Positions 18,835 through 27,365 of a stretch of 64,000 bases of DNA are shown piece by piece. The stretch spans positions 45,316 to 109,315 of the forward strand of contig NZ_JAUORH010000011.1 in the NCBI RefSeq assembly GCF_030547425.1, read 5' to 3'. Both the position numbers and the translations under genes were made by a program. This DNA is from Tenacibaculum sp. 1_MG-2023 (GTDB taxonomy: Bacteria; Bacteroidota; Bacteroidia; Flavobacteriales; Flavobacteriaceae). Each line of letters starts with the position of its first letter. The first letter of the stretch is position 1. A model generated the notes under the pieces. It was not told the origin of the DNA, ran no database searches, and was given only the letters and a program-made list of their open reading frames with translations.

Positions 18835-20835
18835 TTATTTCTTTTTATTTTTATAATACAAATATTTTGTACTATGATAAAAACTATTTAATAAACTATC
18901 CATCTCTTTTGTTTTAGTAGGGTATTGTTTACTAATATCATTTAAACTAGTTGTATTTAAATTAATGAGTTTTGATTTTTTATTAAACACTGTTTGATAA
19001 AAATATAAAGAGTCTTGAATAACTCCTGATGCTGGCTCTCCATCAATATTTCTATAAATAAAAGAAAAATGGTTTGTCCTCGTAGAGTCTAAAGCATTAA
19101 TACCTAAAGTATAATTTATATGATTTATTTTAGCTAGTGAGATTACAGTAGGTACAACGTCTACTAAATGAGTATTCCTTGTGATTTTTTGTGCTTTTAC
19201 TAATTTAGGAGCATGGATAAAAAAAGGTGTATTATGCCTTAAAATACCTAGTTTATCTTCTGTAGGTTTATAATAATTAATATCTTTCATTCCTCCTTGA
19301 TGATCTCCAAAAAACACGAACATTGTGTTGTCAAAATAACCACTTTTTTGTGCTCTTTTTAAAAATCGTTTAATATTAAAATCTAAATAACGAATAGCAT
19401 TTAACTGTGCTAAACTTCGGTATGCTGATTTATTTAATAATTCTTCATCTATTTCCTTTTCATGTATAGGTCGGTAGGTATCCTTTACCTCTGGTACTGT
19501 AAAAGGCATATGATTTGTAGCTGTTTGTATGTAAGCTACAAAAGGTATATTTCTATTGTGTAATTTTTGAAGTTCTTTATCAGATTCTTTAAATAAATCA
19601 TAATCATCAATACCCCAAACATCTGCTCTATCAGTTTCTCCATAACTACCTTCTTCAAATATCTTTAAATCTTTTATATTAGATTGGAAAACAGCTCTAA
19701 TATTAGCCCAATTAGCACTACCTCCTAAAAAATACAACTTTTCATAACCTTTAAATTGATCAAATAATACACGTTGATCAATAATCATTGGGTTTCTTGA
19801 GGCTGATTTTATATTGTCTACATCTGGTAAACCTGTTATACTAGCAAATACACTACCTGCTGTGGTAGATTTGTGTACATAATGGTTGGTAAAATTAATA
19901 CTATTATCCAAAAGGCTATCTAACACAGGAGTACTATTGACAGGGTTTCCGTAATAACCCAATGCTCCATTTCCAGTTGATTCTAACATAACAAAAACGA
20001 TATTAGGCTTTTTTTGATACTTAATAGAGTCTTTATAACTTATTTTTCTTGTAAAACTTAACGTATCTGAATTTATACCTAAATGTTTATTTGTTATTTT
20101 TATATATTCTTTTGTCTTTTCTAAATCAAAACCTTCAGACCTAAATTTAAAACTATCAAAAAAATATAATATTGGGTTAAGTGCAAACTGATTAATGTTT
20201 TTATCTTTTGAAAAAAAAGCTTCACTCCAACGCAATGGGTAATGTTTTAAACTACCATAACCTCCTAGACCTAACAGTAACACTGCTAAAACTCCAAAAA
20301 TAATTCGATTCTTTTTAGGTGAAGTAAAATCTATCTTTTTGAAAGTTGAGTAGATTATTTTATGGAGTTTTATCACTAAAAACAGAAATATAAGAATTCC
20401 TATTCCCCCTTTAAAAATAGGGTAACTCTCCCAAAAAACTTTTGAAGAAATCCCTAAGTTTTCTAAGAAACGAAGTGCGTTTGCATTAACTCTTAAATTT
20501 AAATAACTAAAATGTCCGAAATCAAATAAATAAAATACCAGAATTATAAAATATAATATAACACTATAATAAACGCTAAAAGATTTATACTTTTTATTTT
20601 CAAAGAAATTTTTAATAAACAAATAACATAATGCCAAAGGTATATAAGAAAAAACTGCTAATCTTAAGTCAAACCTAGCACCTAAAAAAAGAGCTTTGCT
20701 AATATCATTAGCATCTACAGGTAGATTATTTATAAAAAACACATAAAAAATAATTCTAAAAATAAAAAGCAATACAAATAGCACAACAACATTTGTAAAA
20801 ATGTATTTTAGATAATTAGGTATTCTAGCACTCAT
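18835..20835 (-). CDS. LTA-synthase-family membrane sulfatase/phosphoglycerol transferase
   Basis: A 666-residue protein with five N-terminal membrane helices (to about 190) and a large extracytoplasmic alkaline-phosphatase-fold domain. FVMLESTGNGALGYYG carries the metal-binding Glu. KSTTAGSVFASITGLPDV carries the region of the catalytic Thr. FVFFGDHQGGM supplies the late Asp-His pair. In Gram-negatives such proteins transfer phosphoglycerol or phosphoethanolamine to periplasmic glycans or lipid A, or act as sulfatases. The acceptor is unknown. It is near envelope genes (Stealth, GT2) but not clearly in their operon. Confidence 0.82.
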   Translation of the reverse strand: MSARIPNYLKYIFTNVVVLFVLLFIFRIIFYVFFINNLPVDANDISKALFLGARFDLRLAVFSYIPLALCYLFIKNFFENKKYKSFSVYYSVILYFIILVFYLFDFGHFSYLNLRVNANALRFLENLGISSKVFWESYPIFKGGIGILIFLFLVIKLHKIIYSTFKKIDFTSPKKNRIIFGVLAVLLLGLGGYGSLKHYPLRWSEAFFSKDKNINQFALNPILYFFDSFKFRSEGFDLEKTKEYIKITNKHLGINSDTLSFTRKISYKDSIKYQKKPNIVFVMLESTGNGALGYYGNPVNSTPVLDSLLDNSINFTNHYVHKSTTAGSVFASITGLPDVDNIKSASRNPMIIDQRVLFDQFKGYEKLYFLGGSANWANIRAVFQSNIKDLKIFEEGSYGETDRADVWGIDDYDLFKESDKELQKLHNRNIPFVAYIQTATNHMPFTVPEVKDTYRPIHEKEIDEELLNKSAYRSLAQLNAIRYLDFNIKRFLKRAQKSGYFDNTMFVFFGDHQGGMKDINYYKPTEDKLGILRHNTPFFIHAPKLVKAQKITRNTHLVDVVPTVISLAKINHINYTLGINALDSTRTNHFSFIYRNIDGEPASGVIQDSLYFYQTVFNKKSKLINLNTTSLNDISKQYPTKTKEMDSLLNSFYHSTKYLYYKNKKK

Positions 20836-20907
20836 AAAGTAATATTAAGTTTGCAAAAATATAAACTTAATATTACAAAACACAGTATAAGGAAAGTGAT
20901 TATTAAA

Positions 20908-21462
20908 CTATTTTCTTATTGTTATAATTTTATCTTTTTCTATTTTTAAAATTGTAGAAGCTTTTGTTGAAACCTTGTCTGTATTAACCTTTACAACAAA
21001 ATTAACATTTTGTTTTATTTCTTCACTTATTTCTGAAAACGATTTTGGTGTAGGCTCTCCACTTACATTTGCAGAAGTAGAAACAATAGGTTTTCCAAAC
21101 TCTCTAATTAACTGAATACAAAACTCATCCTTTGGAATACGAATAGCAATTGTATTATCAGATGCAATGGTATTGGAAGCTAATCCTTTTGGATTATTGT
21201 AAATAATAGTAGTTGGTTTTTCTGATGTCTTTAAAATTTCAAAAGCTTTTTCAGGGATGTTTTCTACATGGTTTTGCAACATTTCAATAGAGTCTACCAA
21301 AATGATAAGGCTCTTCGATTCTTCCCTATTTTTTAATTTATATATCTTTTTTACAGCTTCTTCATTTGTAGCATCACAACCTAACCCCCAAACAGTATCT
21401 GTTGGGTAGAGAATTGTGCTACCTTTATTTAAAAAAAATAATATTTTTGATGTTTTATTCAA
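20908..21462 (-). CDS. L-threonylcarbamoyladenylate synthase, Sua5/YrdC/YwlC family
   Basis: A 184-residue enzyme that makes threonylcarbamoyl-AMP from Thr, bicarbonate and ATP, the first step of the t6A37 tRNA modification. Visible motifs: GSTILYPTDTVWGLGCDATN, KIYKLKNREESKSLIILVDS (the KxR-S/T-K signature) and GKPIVSTSANVSGEPTP. It has only the YrdC domain; the C-terminal Sua5 domain of longer homologues is absent. The start is two bases downstream of the Stealth gene stop. Confidence 0.9.
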   Translation of the reverse strand: MNKTSKILFFLNKGSTILYPTDTVWGLGCDATNEEAVKKIYKLKNREESKSLIILVDSIEMLQNHVENIPEKAFEILKTSEKPTTIIYNNPKGLASNTIASDNTIAIRIPKDEFCIQLIREFGKPIVSTSANVSGEPTPKSFSEISEEIKQNVNFVVKVNTDKVSTKASTILKIEKDKIITIRK

Positions 21463-21464
21463 CG

Positions 21465-22430
21465 TTATTTAAATTTCAATTCAAACCAGTTTAAAATAAA
21501 ATTAAGTTTATTTTCTGGAGCTTGATCTAAACTTTGAAGACATAAAAATAATTTATTCTGATTTTTTGATCTTTTTAGTATTTTATATTTTAGCCAAAAA
21601 AAAGGTTTTTTAAAATTCTGAATATAAACTAATTGATAATCTTTTAATAATTCAAATGAGTTATTTTTAATTTCCAAATGATTAACTAAAGATTCTGTTA
21701 AGAATTGAGAAGGATGCCTAAATCGATGACTTATATTGTTTATAAATTCATTTGGATTCTCTTCGAAATATTTTTTAAAAGTAGATTTTCTCATAGGCAT
21801 AGGAACATGATGTAGCTTATAATACTTTTTAAACCCTAATTTTTTTGCTATGATTTGTTGCGCCTTAAAATGTCCTGCGAAACTTTCTTTTTTAGGTTTA
21901 CCTATTAACTTTAAAAAAGATTTATACACTTTTTTATGTAATATATTTTCATCAAAAGATTTCCATTCCCCTCTTAACCTAGGTACATTATTTTTGAAAT
22001 AGTCTTCAGGAGATGTTTTATTAATTAAAAAAAAATCATCGCACATACATATAAAATGTTCAGATAAACCTGGAATTTTATATAGCATGCTTGCTATTGC
22101 TCTAGAATTAAATGTTGGCAAATATTCTTCATACCCTTTAAAAACATCCATATGATCAACCATTTTGACCTTCTTGTACAAACTATTTCTCTGTTCTTTA
22201 TCTAACAAAAATTTAGGTACTTGATTATCTGTAAGTATAAAAATATTCCTTACAAAACTTGCATTTTTAATTACAGATTTAACAGCAAATTCAATTTCAT
22301 CTACTTGATTATATCTAGATTTTATTTCTTTACTCGAAAGCTCTTTCTTTGCTTTTAAATAAGTATTCATCTTATTCCTATGCTTAGGATCACTTCCATC
22401 AACCCACATAAAAACTACATCTATTTCCAT
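21465..22430 (-). CDS. Stealth-family sugar-phosphate transferase
   Basis: A 321-residue protein of the Stealth family, whose bacterial members transfer hexose-1-phosphate to build phosphodiester-linked capsules. Conserved region 1 is IDVVFMWVDGSDPKHR (residues 3-18). Region 2 spans SRYNQVDEIEFAVKSVIKNA, then VRNIFILTDNQVPKFL, and IPGLSEHFICMCDDFFLINK. Regions 3-4 are recognisable from KKYYKLHHVPMPMRKSTF and the NNISHRFRHPSQFL segment. There is no signal peptide or membrane helix. It sits 2 bases upstream of sua5 and 8 bases downstream of dapD; no other capsule genes are adjacent. Confidence 0.85.
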   Translation of the reverse strand: MEIDVVFMWVDGSDPKHRNKMNTYLKAKKELSSKEIKSRYNQVDEIEFAVKSVIKNASFVRNIFILTDNQVPKFLLDKEQRNSLYKKVKMVDHMDVFKGYEEYLPTFNSRAIASMLYKIPGLSEHFICMCDDFFLINKTSPEDYFKNNVPRLRGEWKSFDENILHKKVYKSFLKLIGKPKKESFAGHFKAQQIIAKKLGFKKYYKLHHVPMPMRKSTFKKYFEENPNEFINNISHRFRHPSQFLTESLVNHLEIKNNSFELLKDYQLVYIQNFKKPFFWLKYKILKRSKNQNKLFLCLQSLDQAPENKLNFILNWFELKFK

Positions 22431-22438
22431 ATACGTTC

Positions 22439-23254
22439 TTAAACCGCTACATCATACTCTCTAAGAGCATCATTCAACGACGTTTTCTTGTTTGTACTCT
22501 CTTTACGTTTACCAATAATTAAAGCACAAGGAACTTGATATTCACCTGCAGCAAACTTCTTCGTGTAACTTCCAGGAATTACTACCGAACGTGCTGGTAC
22601 TACTCCTTTCATTTCAACTGGTTCATCACCTGTTACATCAATAATTTTAGTACTCATTGTTAATACAACGTTCGCTCCTAAAACAGCTTCCTTCTCTACT
22701 CTAACTCCTTCTACAACGATACAACGAGAACCGATAAAAGCTCCGTCTTCAATAATTACTGGTGCTGCTTGTAAAGGCTCTAAAACCCCTCCAATTCCTA
22801 CTCCACCAGATAAGTGTACGTTTTTACCAATTTGTGCACAAGAACCTACAGTTGCCCAAGTATCTACCATAGTTCCTTCATCAACATACGCTCCAATATT
22901 TACATAACTAGGCATTAAAATAGTTCCTGCTGAAATATAGGCTCCGTGACGAGCTACAGCATTTGGTACTACACGAATTCCTTTCGCTTCATACCCTCTT
23001 TTTAATGGAATTTTATCGTGGTATTCAAAAATACCAGCCTCTAATGTTTCCATTTTTTGAATTGGGAAGTATAACACTACTGCTTTCTTTACCCACTCAT
23101 TTACCTGCCATCCATTGTCAGTTGGCTCAGCAACACGTAAATCTCCTGCATCTAATAAATCTACTACTTTTCTAATAGCATTAATCATGGTTTCTTCTTG
23201 TAACAATTCGCGATTATCCCACGCTTTTTCTATAATTGATTGTAATTCTGTCAT
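22439..23254 (-). CDS. dapD: 2,3,4,5-tetrahydropyridine-2,6-dicarboxylate N-succinyltransferase
   Basis: A 271-residue enzyme of the succinylase branch of lysine/diaminopimelate synthesis, trimeric with left-handed beta-helix repeats. The N-terminus MTELQSIIEKAWDNRE matches the family, so I start at 23254 and not 60 bases upstream. VVPNAVARHGAYISAGTILM and then PSYVNIGAYVDEGTMVDTWA are the hexapeptide region with active-site residues. Length matches E. coli DapD (274). A -7-like box (TATTTTTG, 23280-23273) lies upstream. Confidence 0.95.
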   Translation of the reverse strand: MTELQSIIEKAWDNRELLQEETMINAIRKVVDLLDAGDLRVAEPTDNGWQVNEWVKKAVVLYFPIQKMETLEAGIFEYHDKIPLKRGYEAKGIRVVPNAVARHGAYISAGTILMPSYVNIGAYVDEGTMVDTWATVGSCAQIGKNVHLSGGVGIGGVLEPLQAAPVIIEDGAFIGSRCIVVEGVRVEKEAVLGANVVLTMSTKIIDVTGDEPVEMKGVVPARSVVIPGSYTKKFAAGEYQVPCALIIGKRKESTNKKTSLNDALREYDVAV

Positions 23255-23350
23255 TTTTCTAAATATTTTCAGCAAAAATAAAACTGCTTTCCATAATACA
23301 CCGCGAAGATACATTTTTTAAACAGATATTTCTTCCTTGTTTAATTTAGC

Positions 23351-23358
23351 TACCTTTG
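23351..23358 (+). promoter_or_regulatory. -7 promoter box of ruvX
   Basis: TACCTTTG, a full match to TAnnTTTG, 14 bases before the ruvX ATG. The -33 position is T-rich without TTG. Confidence 0.5.
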
Positions 23359-23372
23359 CAAAAACTTATAGA

Positions 23373-23783
23373 ATGGGCAGAATAGTAGCCATAGATTTTG
23401 GAAAAAAAAGAACAGGAATTGCGGTAACCGATGAGCTTCAAATTATAGCCTCAGGATTAACAACTGTAAACACCTCTGAACTTATCGCATTTTTAAAAGA
23501 CTATACACAAAAAGAAAATGTAGAGCTCTTTTTAGTAGGCAAACCAAAACAAATGGATAATTCTGATAGCGAAAGTGAAGTACTCATAACTCCTTTTCTA
23601 CAGAAGCTTGAAAAAGCTATCCCTTCTATCCCTATAAGACGTGTAGACGAGCGTTTTACCTCAAAAATGGCTTTTCAAACTATGATTGATAGCGGTTTGA
23701 AGAAAAAACAACGTCAAAACAAAGCTTTGGTAGACGAAATAAGTGCGACAATCATCTTACAATCGTATTTATACAACAAATAA
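23373..23783 (+). CDS. ruvX: Holliday junction resolvase-like RuvX (YqgF)
   Basis: A 136-residue RNase H-fold protein of the YqgF/RuvX family, implicated in 16S rRNA 5' processing and in Holliday junction processing. The start is the ATG at 23373, giving the canonical MGRIVAIDFGKKRTGIAVTD (first catalytic Asp at residue 8). VELFLVGKPKQMDN, VDERFTSKMA and KALVDEISATIILQSYL complete the active-site scaffold. Length is typical. def follows 54 bases later with its own -7 box. Confidence 0.9.
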   Translation: MGRIVAIDFGKKRTGIAVTDELQIIASGLTTVNTSELIAFLKDYTQKENVELFLVGKPKQMDNSDSESEVLITPFLQKLEKAIPSIPIRRVDERFTSKMAFQTMIDSGLKKKQRQNKALVDEISATIILQSYLYNK

Positions 23784-23806
23784 TTTTCTACCAAAGGCAT
23801 TCTTTG

Positions 23807-23814
23807 TATTTTTG
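23807..23814 (+). promoter_or_regulatory. -7 promoter box of def
   Basis: TATTTTTG, a full match to TAnnTTTG, 23 bases upstream of the def ATG. Confidence 0.5.
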
Positions 23815-23837
23815 CGTTCCTTAAAATTAAAAAGTAA

Positions 23838-24422
23838 ATGATTTTACCCATTGTAGCATACGGTGATCCCGTTTTACGTAAAGTAGGAAAAGAAATCGAT
23901 AAAGACTATCCGCAGTTAGAAAAACTAATTGCCGATATGAAAGAAACTATGTACAATGCTAACGGACTTGGTTTAGCAGCTCCTCAAATAGGAAAAGACA
24001 TTCGTTTGTTTATTATTGATGCTTCTCCTTTTGCAGAAGATGACGATTTAAGTGAAGAGGAAAAAGAAGTTTTTAAAAACTTTAATCGCGTATTTATCAA
24101 TGCTAAAATCGTTAAAGAAGAAGGTGATGAATGGGCTTTTAATGAAGGGTGTTTAAGCATTCCTACCATTAACGAAGATGTTTTTCGTCAAGAAACAGTT
24201 ACTATTGAATACCAAGATGAAAATTTTGAAAAACACACAGAAACGTTAAGCGGATTACCTGCACGTGTTTTTCAGCATGAATACGATCATATTGAAGGAA
24301 TTTTGTTTACTGATAAACTTTCTTCACTAAAGAAACGATTAATTAAAAAGAAATTAGACAATATTTCTAAAGGGAAAGTAAACGCTGGATATCGCATGCG
24401 TTTTCCTAATGCTAAGAGATAA
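23838..24422 (+). CDS. def: Peptide deformylase
   Basis: A 194-residue metalloenzyme that removes the N-formyl group from nascent proteins. The three family motifs are intact: GLGLAAPQIG, EGCLSIP (metal-ligand Cys) and QHEYDHIEG (HExxH). An acidic insertion (DDDLSEEEKEVFKNF) lies between motifs 1 and 2, as in other Bacteroidota deformylases. It probably begins an operon with DUF5606 and mazG (26- and 3-base gaps). Confidence 0.95.
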   Translation: MILPIVAYGDPVLRKVGKEIDKDYPQLEKLIADMKETMYNANGLGLAAPQIGKDIRLFIIDASPFAEDDDLSEEEKEVFKNFNRVFINAKIVKEEGDEWAFNEGCLSIPTINEDVFRQETVTIEYQDENFEKHTETLSGLPARVFQHEYDHIEGILFTDKLSSLKKRLIKKKLDNISKGKVNAGYRMRFPNAKR

Positions 24423-24448
24423 TAGTTATACACTAAAAATATTAAGAC

Positions 24449-24871
24449 ATGGAATTTAACAAAATTATATCGGTAACAGGTAAACCAGGTTTGTATGAAA
24501 TTTTATCACAGACTAAAACAGGAGTTATCGTAAAATCTATTGTTGACGGTAAACGTTTTCCTATTACTGCAACTCATAACGTAAGCTTATTAGAAAACAT
24601 TGCTATTTATACGTACGAAGAAGAAGTACCTTTAGCGCAAGTATTTAAAAATATTGCCGATAAAGAAGATGGTAAAGATGCAATTTCTCACAAAGAAAGT
24701 GCTAATAAATTAACGGAGTACTTCGGAGAAGTTTTACCTGGGTTTGATGAAGAACGTGTATACGCTTCAAACATTAAAAAAGTAATTCAGTGGTACAACA
24801 TTTTAGCAAAAGCTGAATTTGATTTTAGTACGTTAACTGAAGCTAAAGAAACAACTACAGAAGAAGCTTAA
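24449..24871 (+). CDS. DUF5606 protein
   Basis: A 140-residue soluble protein matching DUF5606 (MEFNKIISVTGKPGLYEILS, then VKSIVDGKRFPITATHNVSLLENI). The N-terminal half looks like a small beta-barrel. The C-terminal half is helical with conserved acidic residues (EYFGEVLPGFDEERVYASNIKKVIQWYNIL). The function is unknown. It lies between def and mazG, an arrangement I recall as common in Flavobacteriaceae, and probably shares their transcript. Confidence 0.8.
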   Translation: MEFNKIISVTGKPGLYEILSQTKTGVIVKSIVDGKRFPITATHNVSLLENIAIYTYEEEVPLAQVFKNIADKEDGKDAISHKESANKLTEYFGEVLPGFDEERVYASNIKKVIQWYNILAKAEFDFSTLTEAKETTTEEA

Positions 24872-24874
24872 ATC

Positions 24875-25654
24875 GTGAATACTCGTAAGCAACAGTTAGC
24901 CGCCTTTAATCGTTTGTTAGACATCATGGATGACCTTCGTGAGCAATGCCCGTGGGACAAAAAACAAACCTTAGAAAGTCTACGTCACTTAACTATTGAA
25001 GAAACCTACGAGTTAGCAGATGCTATTTTAGACAACGATTTACAAGAAATAAAAAAAGAACTAGGCGATGTGCTTTTGCACATCGTCTTTTATGCTAAAA
25101 TAGGTAGCGAAAAACAAGCTTTCGATATTGCTGACGTTGCCAACGCCATCTCAGACAAACTCATCGACCGTCATCCACATATTTATGGCGATGTAGTTGT
25201 TGAAAGCGAAGAAGAAGTAAAACAAAACTGGGAAAAACTTAAACTAAAAGAAGGTAATAAATCGGTTTTAGAAGGCGTTCCTAAAAGTTTACCAGCAGTG
25301 GTAAAAGCCAATCGTATTCAAGATAAAGTTGCAGGTGTAGGTTTTGATTGGGAAGAGCCCCATCAAGTGTGGGAAAAGGTTCAAGAAGAGCTTTCTGAGT
25401 TGAACGACGAAATTAAAAACAACAATCAAGAGAAAATAGAAAAAGAATTTGGAGACGTGTTGTTCTCCATGATTAACTACGCGCGTTTTATTGGGGTAAA
25501 TCCTGAAAATGCCTTAGAAAAAACCAATAAAAAATTCATCAATCGCTTTCAGTATTTAGAAGAAGCTGCCAAAAAAGAGGGCAAGCAACTTTCTGACATG
25601 ATCCTCGCTGAAATGGACGTGCATTGGGAGAATTCGAAAGAATTCTTCAAATAA
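24875..25654 (+). CDS. mazG: Nucleoside triphosphate pyrophosphohydrolase MazG
   Basis: A 259-residue housecleaning enzyme that hydrolyses (d)NTPs to monophosphates. Two MazG domains are visible: CPWDKKQTLESLRHLTIEET with EE and KKELGDVLLHIVFYA motifs, and a C-terminal repeat with EELSELNDEIKN and KEFGDVLFSMINYAR. Translation starts at GTG (24875), 3 bases after the DUF5606 stop. The last 11 codons (HWENSKEFFK and stop) are repeated just downstream in a second copy differing almost only at synonymous positions. Confidence 0.93.
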   Translation: MNTRKQQLAAFNRLLDIMDDLREQCPWDKKQTLESLRHLTIEETYELADAILDNDLQEIKKELGDVLLHIVFYAKIGSEKQAFDIADVANAISDKLIDRHPHIYGDVVVESEEEVKQNWEKLKLKEGNKSVLEGVPKSLPAVVKANRIQDKVAGVGFDWEEPHQVWEKVQEELSELNDEIKNNNQEKIEKEFGDVLFSMINYARFIGVNPENALEKTNKKFINRFQYLEEAAKKEGKQLSDMILAEMDVHWENSKEFFK

Positions 25655-25658
25655 TCAT

Positions 25659-25691
25659 AATTGGGAAAATTCAAAGGAATTTTTCAAATAA
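25659..25691 (+). repeat. Second copy of the mazG 3' end
   Basis: This 33-base stretch reads NWENSKEFFK plus TAA in frame, against HWENSKEFFK plus TAA at 25622-25654. Apart from the first codon, every difference (GAG/GAA, TCG/TCA, AAA/AAG, TTC/TTT) is synonymous. This indicates a diverged coding copy and not a recent slippage. Confidence 0.7.
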
Positions 25692-25698
25692 TCGACTA

Positions 25699-25772
25699 CC
25701 GTCATTCCGAATGAAATGAGGAATCTCACACAATGAAGTTCCAAGTACTCTTTAGAATTACAAACATTCTAT
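25699..25772 (+). repeat. GTCATTCCGAA dispersed repeat, copy 1
   Basis: Begins CCGTCATTCCGAATGAAATG and continues AGGAATCTCAC, AATGAAGTTCCAAGTACTCT, ending in ACAAACATTCT. About 85% identical by eye to copy 2. Confidence 0.7.
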
Positions 25773-25802
25773 TCTAAGATGTAACCCTCCTGAACCCTGA
25801 GT

Positions 25803-25839
25803 TTTCTCACACTTCGCTATCGCTTGGTTCGAAATGACA
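25803..25839 (-). repeat. GTCATTTCGAA dispersed repeat, inverted partial copy
   Basis: On the minus strand it reads TTGTCATTTCGAACCAAGCG followed by ATAGCGAAGTGTGAGAAAA. It has the same head as copies 1-3 in opposite orientation and lies head to head with copy 2. Confidence 0.6.
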
Positions 25840-25847
25840 ACTTGTAA

Positions 25848-25920
25848 CCGTCATTCCGAACGCGAGAGAGGAATCTCACTCAATGAAGTTCCAAGTACTC
25901 TTTAGAGTCACAAACACTCT
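25848..25920 (+). repeat. GTCATTCCGAA dispersed repeat, copy 2
   Basis: CCGTCATTCCGAACGCGAGA then GAGGAATCTCACTC, AATGAAGTTCCAAGTACTCT and TTAGAGTCACAAACACTCT. It shares its first 29 bases with copy 3. Confidence 0.7.
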
Positions 25921-26187
25921 ACACTACTGTCTGAAGGTTAAGACAAAATCTACATAATATAAAAAGTATTGTTGATATTCTTTTTCTTGATAAAAAGAAA
26001 CAAAAATAAAGACTTACCATAAAATCTTAAGAAAATACTACGACACCTTCCACTGATAAAAAGAACTCGCTATCGCTCAAACAGCTTTTTATCTTACACC
26101 CACCACTGCTGTCTTGATTTTTAAAGATTTTCTTGTAGGTCATAATATAAGTCATAAAATTTAGCTCTGTTTAAATTTCCTCAACAT

Positions 26188-26302
26188 AACGAAACCGTCA
26201 TTCCGAACGCGAGAGAGGAATATCGCTCAATGAAGTTCCAAATACTCTTATTGAATACTCCCGACACACTTTATTGAATACTCCCTCGCTGACGGTTTCG
26301 TT
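26188..26302. mobile_element. MITE-like 115-bp element containing repeat copy 3
   Basis: Perfect 13-bp terminal inverted repeats AACGAAACCGTCA (26188-26200) and TGACGGTTTCGTT (26290-26302) enclose repeat copy 3 (26195-26250) and two copies of TTATTGAATACTCC (from 26249 and 26272). It has no coding capacity. No clear target-site duplication was found, so mobility is inferred only from the architecture. Confidence 0.5.
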
Positions 26303-26396
26303 TACTTGGATTTTCAATCCAAACTCCTTTGAGAAAGAAAAAATGTAAAAAATTACTAAATCAACATATGTAAAGGCGTTGTAGCTACTCCCCTCC

Positions 26397-26404
26397 TACT
26401 TTTG
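26397..26404 (+). promoter_or_regulatory. -7 promoter box of the nitroreductase pseudogene
   Basis: TACTTTTG, a full TAnnTTTG match, with TTG at 26379-26381 (15-base spacer, shorter than usual), 24 bases before the ATG at 26428. The promoter may outlive the gene. Confidence 0.4.
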
Positions 26405-26427
26405 TCGTATTCTTAAACAATTATAGT

Positions 26428-27120
26428 ATGACTTTAATAGATAACCTTGAGTGGCGATACGCTACTAAAAAATTTGATGCTTCTAAAAAAGTTTCAATAT
26501 AGCATATAGAACTTTTAAAAAGAGCGATTCAATTAGCTCCTTCTTCTTATGGTCTGCAATTGTATACCGTTTTGATTATAGAAGACAGTGCGATAAAAGA
26601 GCAATTAAAAACTGTTTCTTACGGACAGAGCCAAATTACTGATGCTTCGCATTTATTTGTGTTTTGTAATTATTCAAAGGTTACCAATGACCATATAGAT
26701 GCTTATTTTTCTTTAAAATCTGAAATAGAACAGGTAGACATTTCTAATTTTAAAGGGTATGCTGATTTTATTAAATCTGACGTTACGAATAGAACTTTGG
26801 TTGAAAAGAACAAGTGGACTTCTAACCAAGTTTACCTTGCTTTGGGGAATTTACTAAATGCTTGTTCAGAGCTTAAAATAGATGCTTGTCCTATGGAAGG
26901 TTTTGACGCCGAAGCTTATAACAAAATATTAGACTTGGATAAGTTAGGGTTAAATGCTACTGTTGTTGCTCCTGTTGGTTATCGTTCTGACGAAGACCAT
27001 TCTCAAAACACACACAAAGTGAGAAAACCTATGGAAAATCTTTTTATAGAGTATAAACAACATAAAGAACAGCCTACAAAACGAACTCTAAAATCTGCTT
27101 TATTATTTAGTTTTTATTAA
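26428..27120 (+). pseudogene. NfsB-like NAD(P)H nitroreductase with in-frame stop
   Basis: A single frame from the ATG at 26428 encodes MTLIDNLEWRYATKKFDASK, then KVSI, an in-frame TAG at 26500-26502 (codon 25), then HIELLKRAIQLAPSSYGLQL and a full nitroreductase body: GQSQITDASHLFVFCNY, KNKWTSNQVYLALGNLL and CPMEGFDAEAYNKIL. The family is FMN-dependent and about 210 residues long. This frame has 231 codons including its two stops, with an extra tail (QHKEQPTKRTLKSALLFSFY) past the usual end. The stop lies in the FMN-binding N-terminal region, so loss of function is likely. Read-through or an internal start cannot be ruled out. Confidence 0.75.
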
Positions 27121-27365
27121 TACATATACTAAAAGAAATTATACTTGTTTTCTTATTTCCCTATTACCTCATTTAAAATATTATAAACGTACATTTTTTG
27201 TGCGGTTTTTTATTTTGTTTTATATTGGCTACTCGAAATAAGAAAAATAAAATTGCTAAAAACTTCTACTTATCCTACCATAAAAGGAATCTAATTAGTA
27301 ATTTTATTATGTATGTAAATAAGTTGTAGTACATTTTTAAAATCAACAAAACCTAATATTGAACT

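Larger units (their letters stand above)
25692..26427. other. Gene-free stretch of degenerate dispersed repeats
   Basis: No open frame here is convincing. The stretch holds three direct copies of a GTCATTCCGAA repeat, one inverted copy, a hairpin built on GATAAAAAG / CTTTTTATC (26055-26093), and a 115-bp element with inverted ends. Non-repeat parts are AT-rich without recognisable content. Confidence 0.7.
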
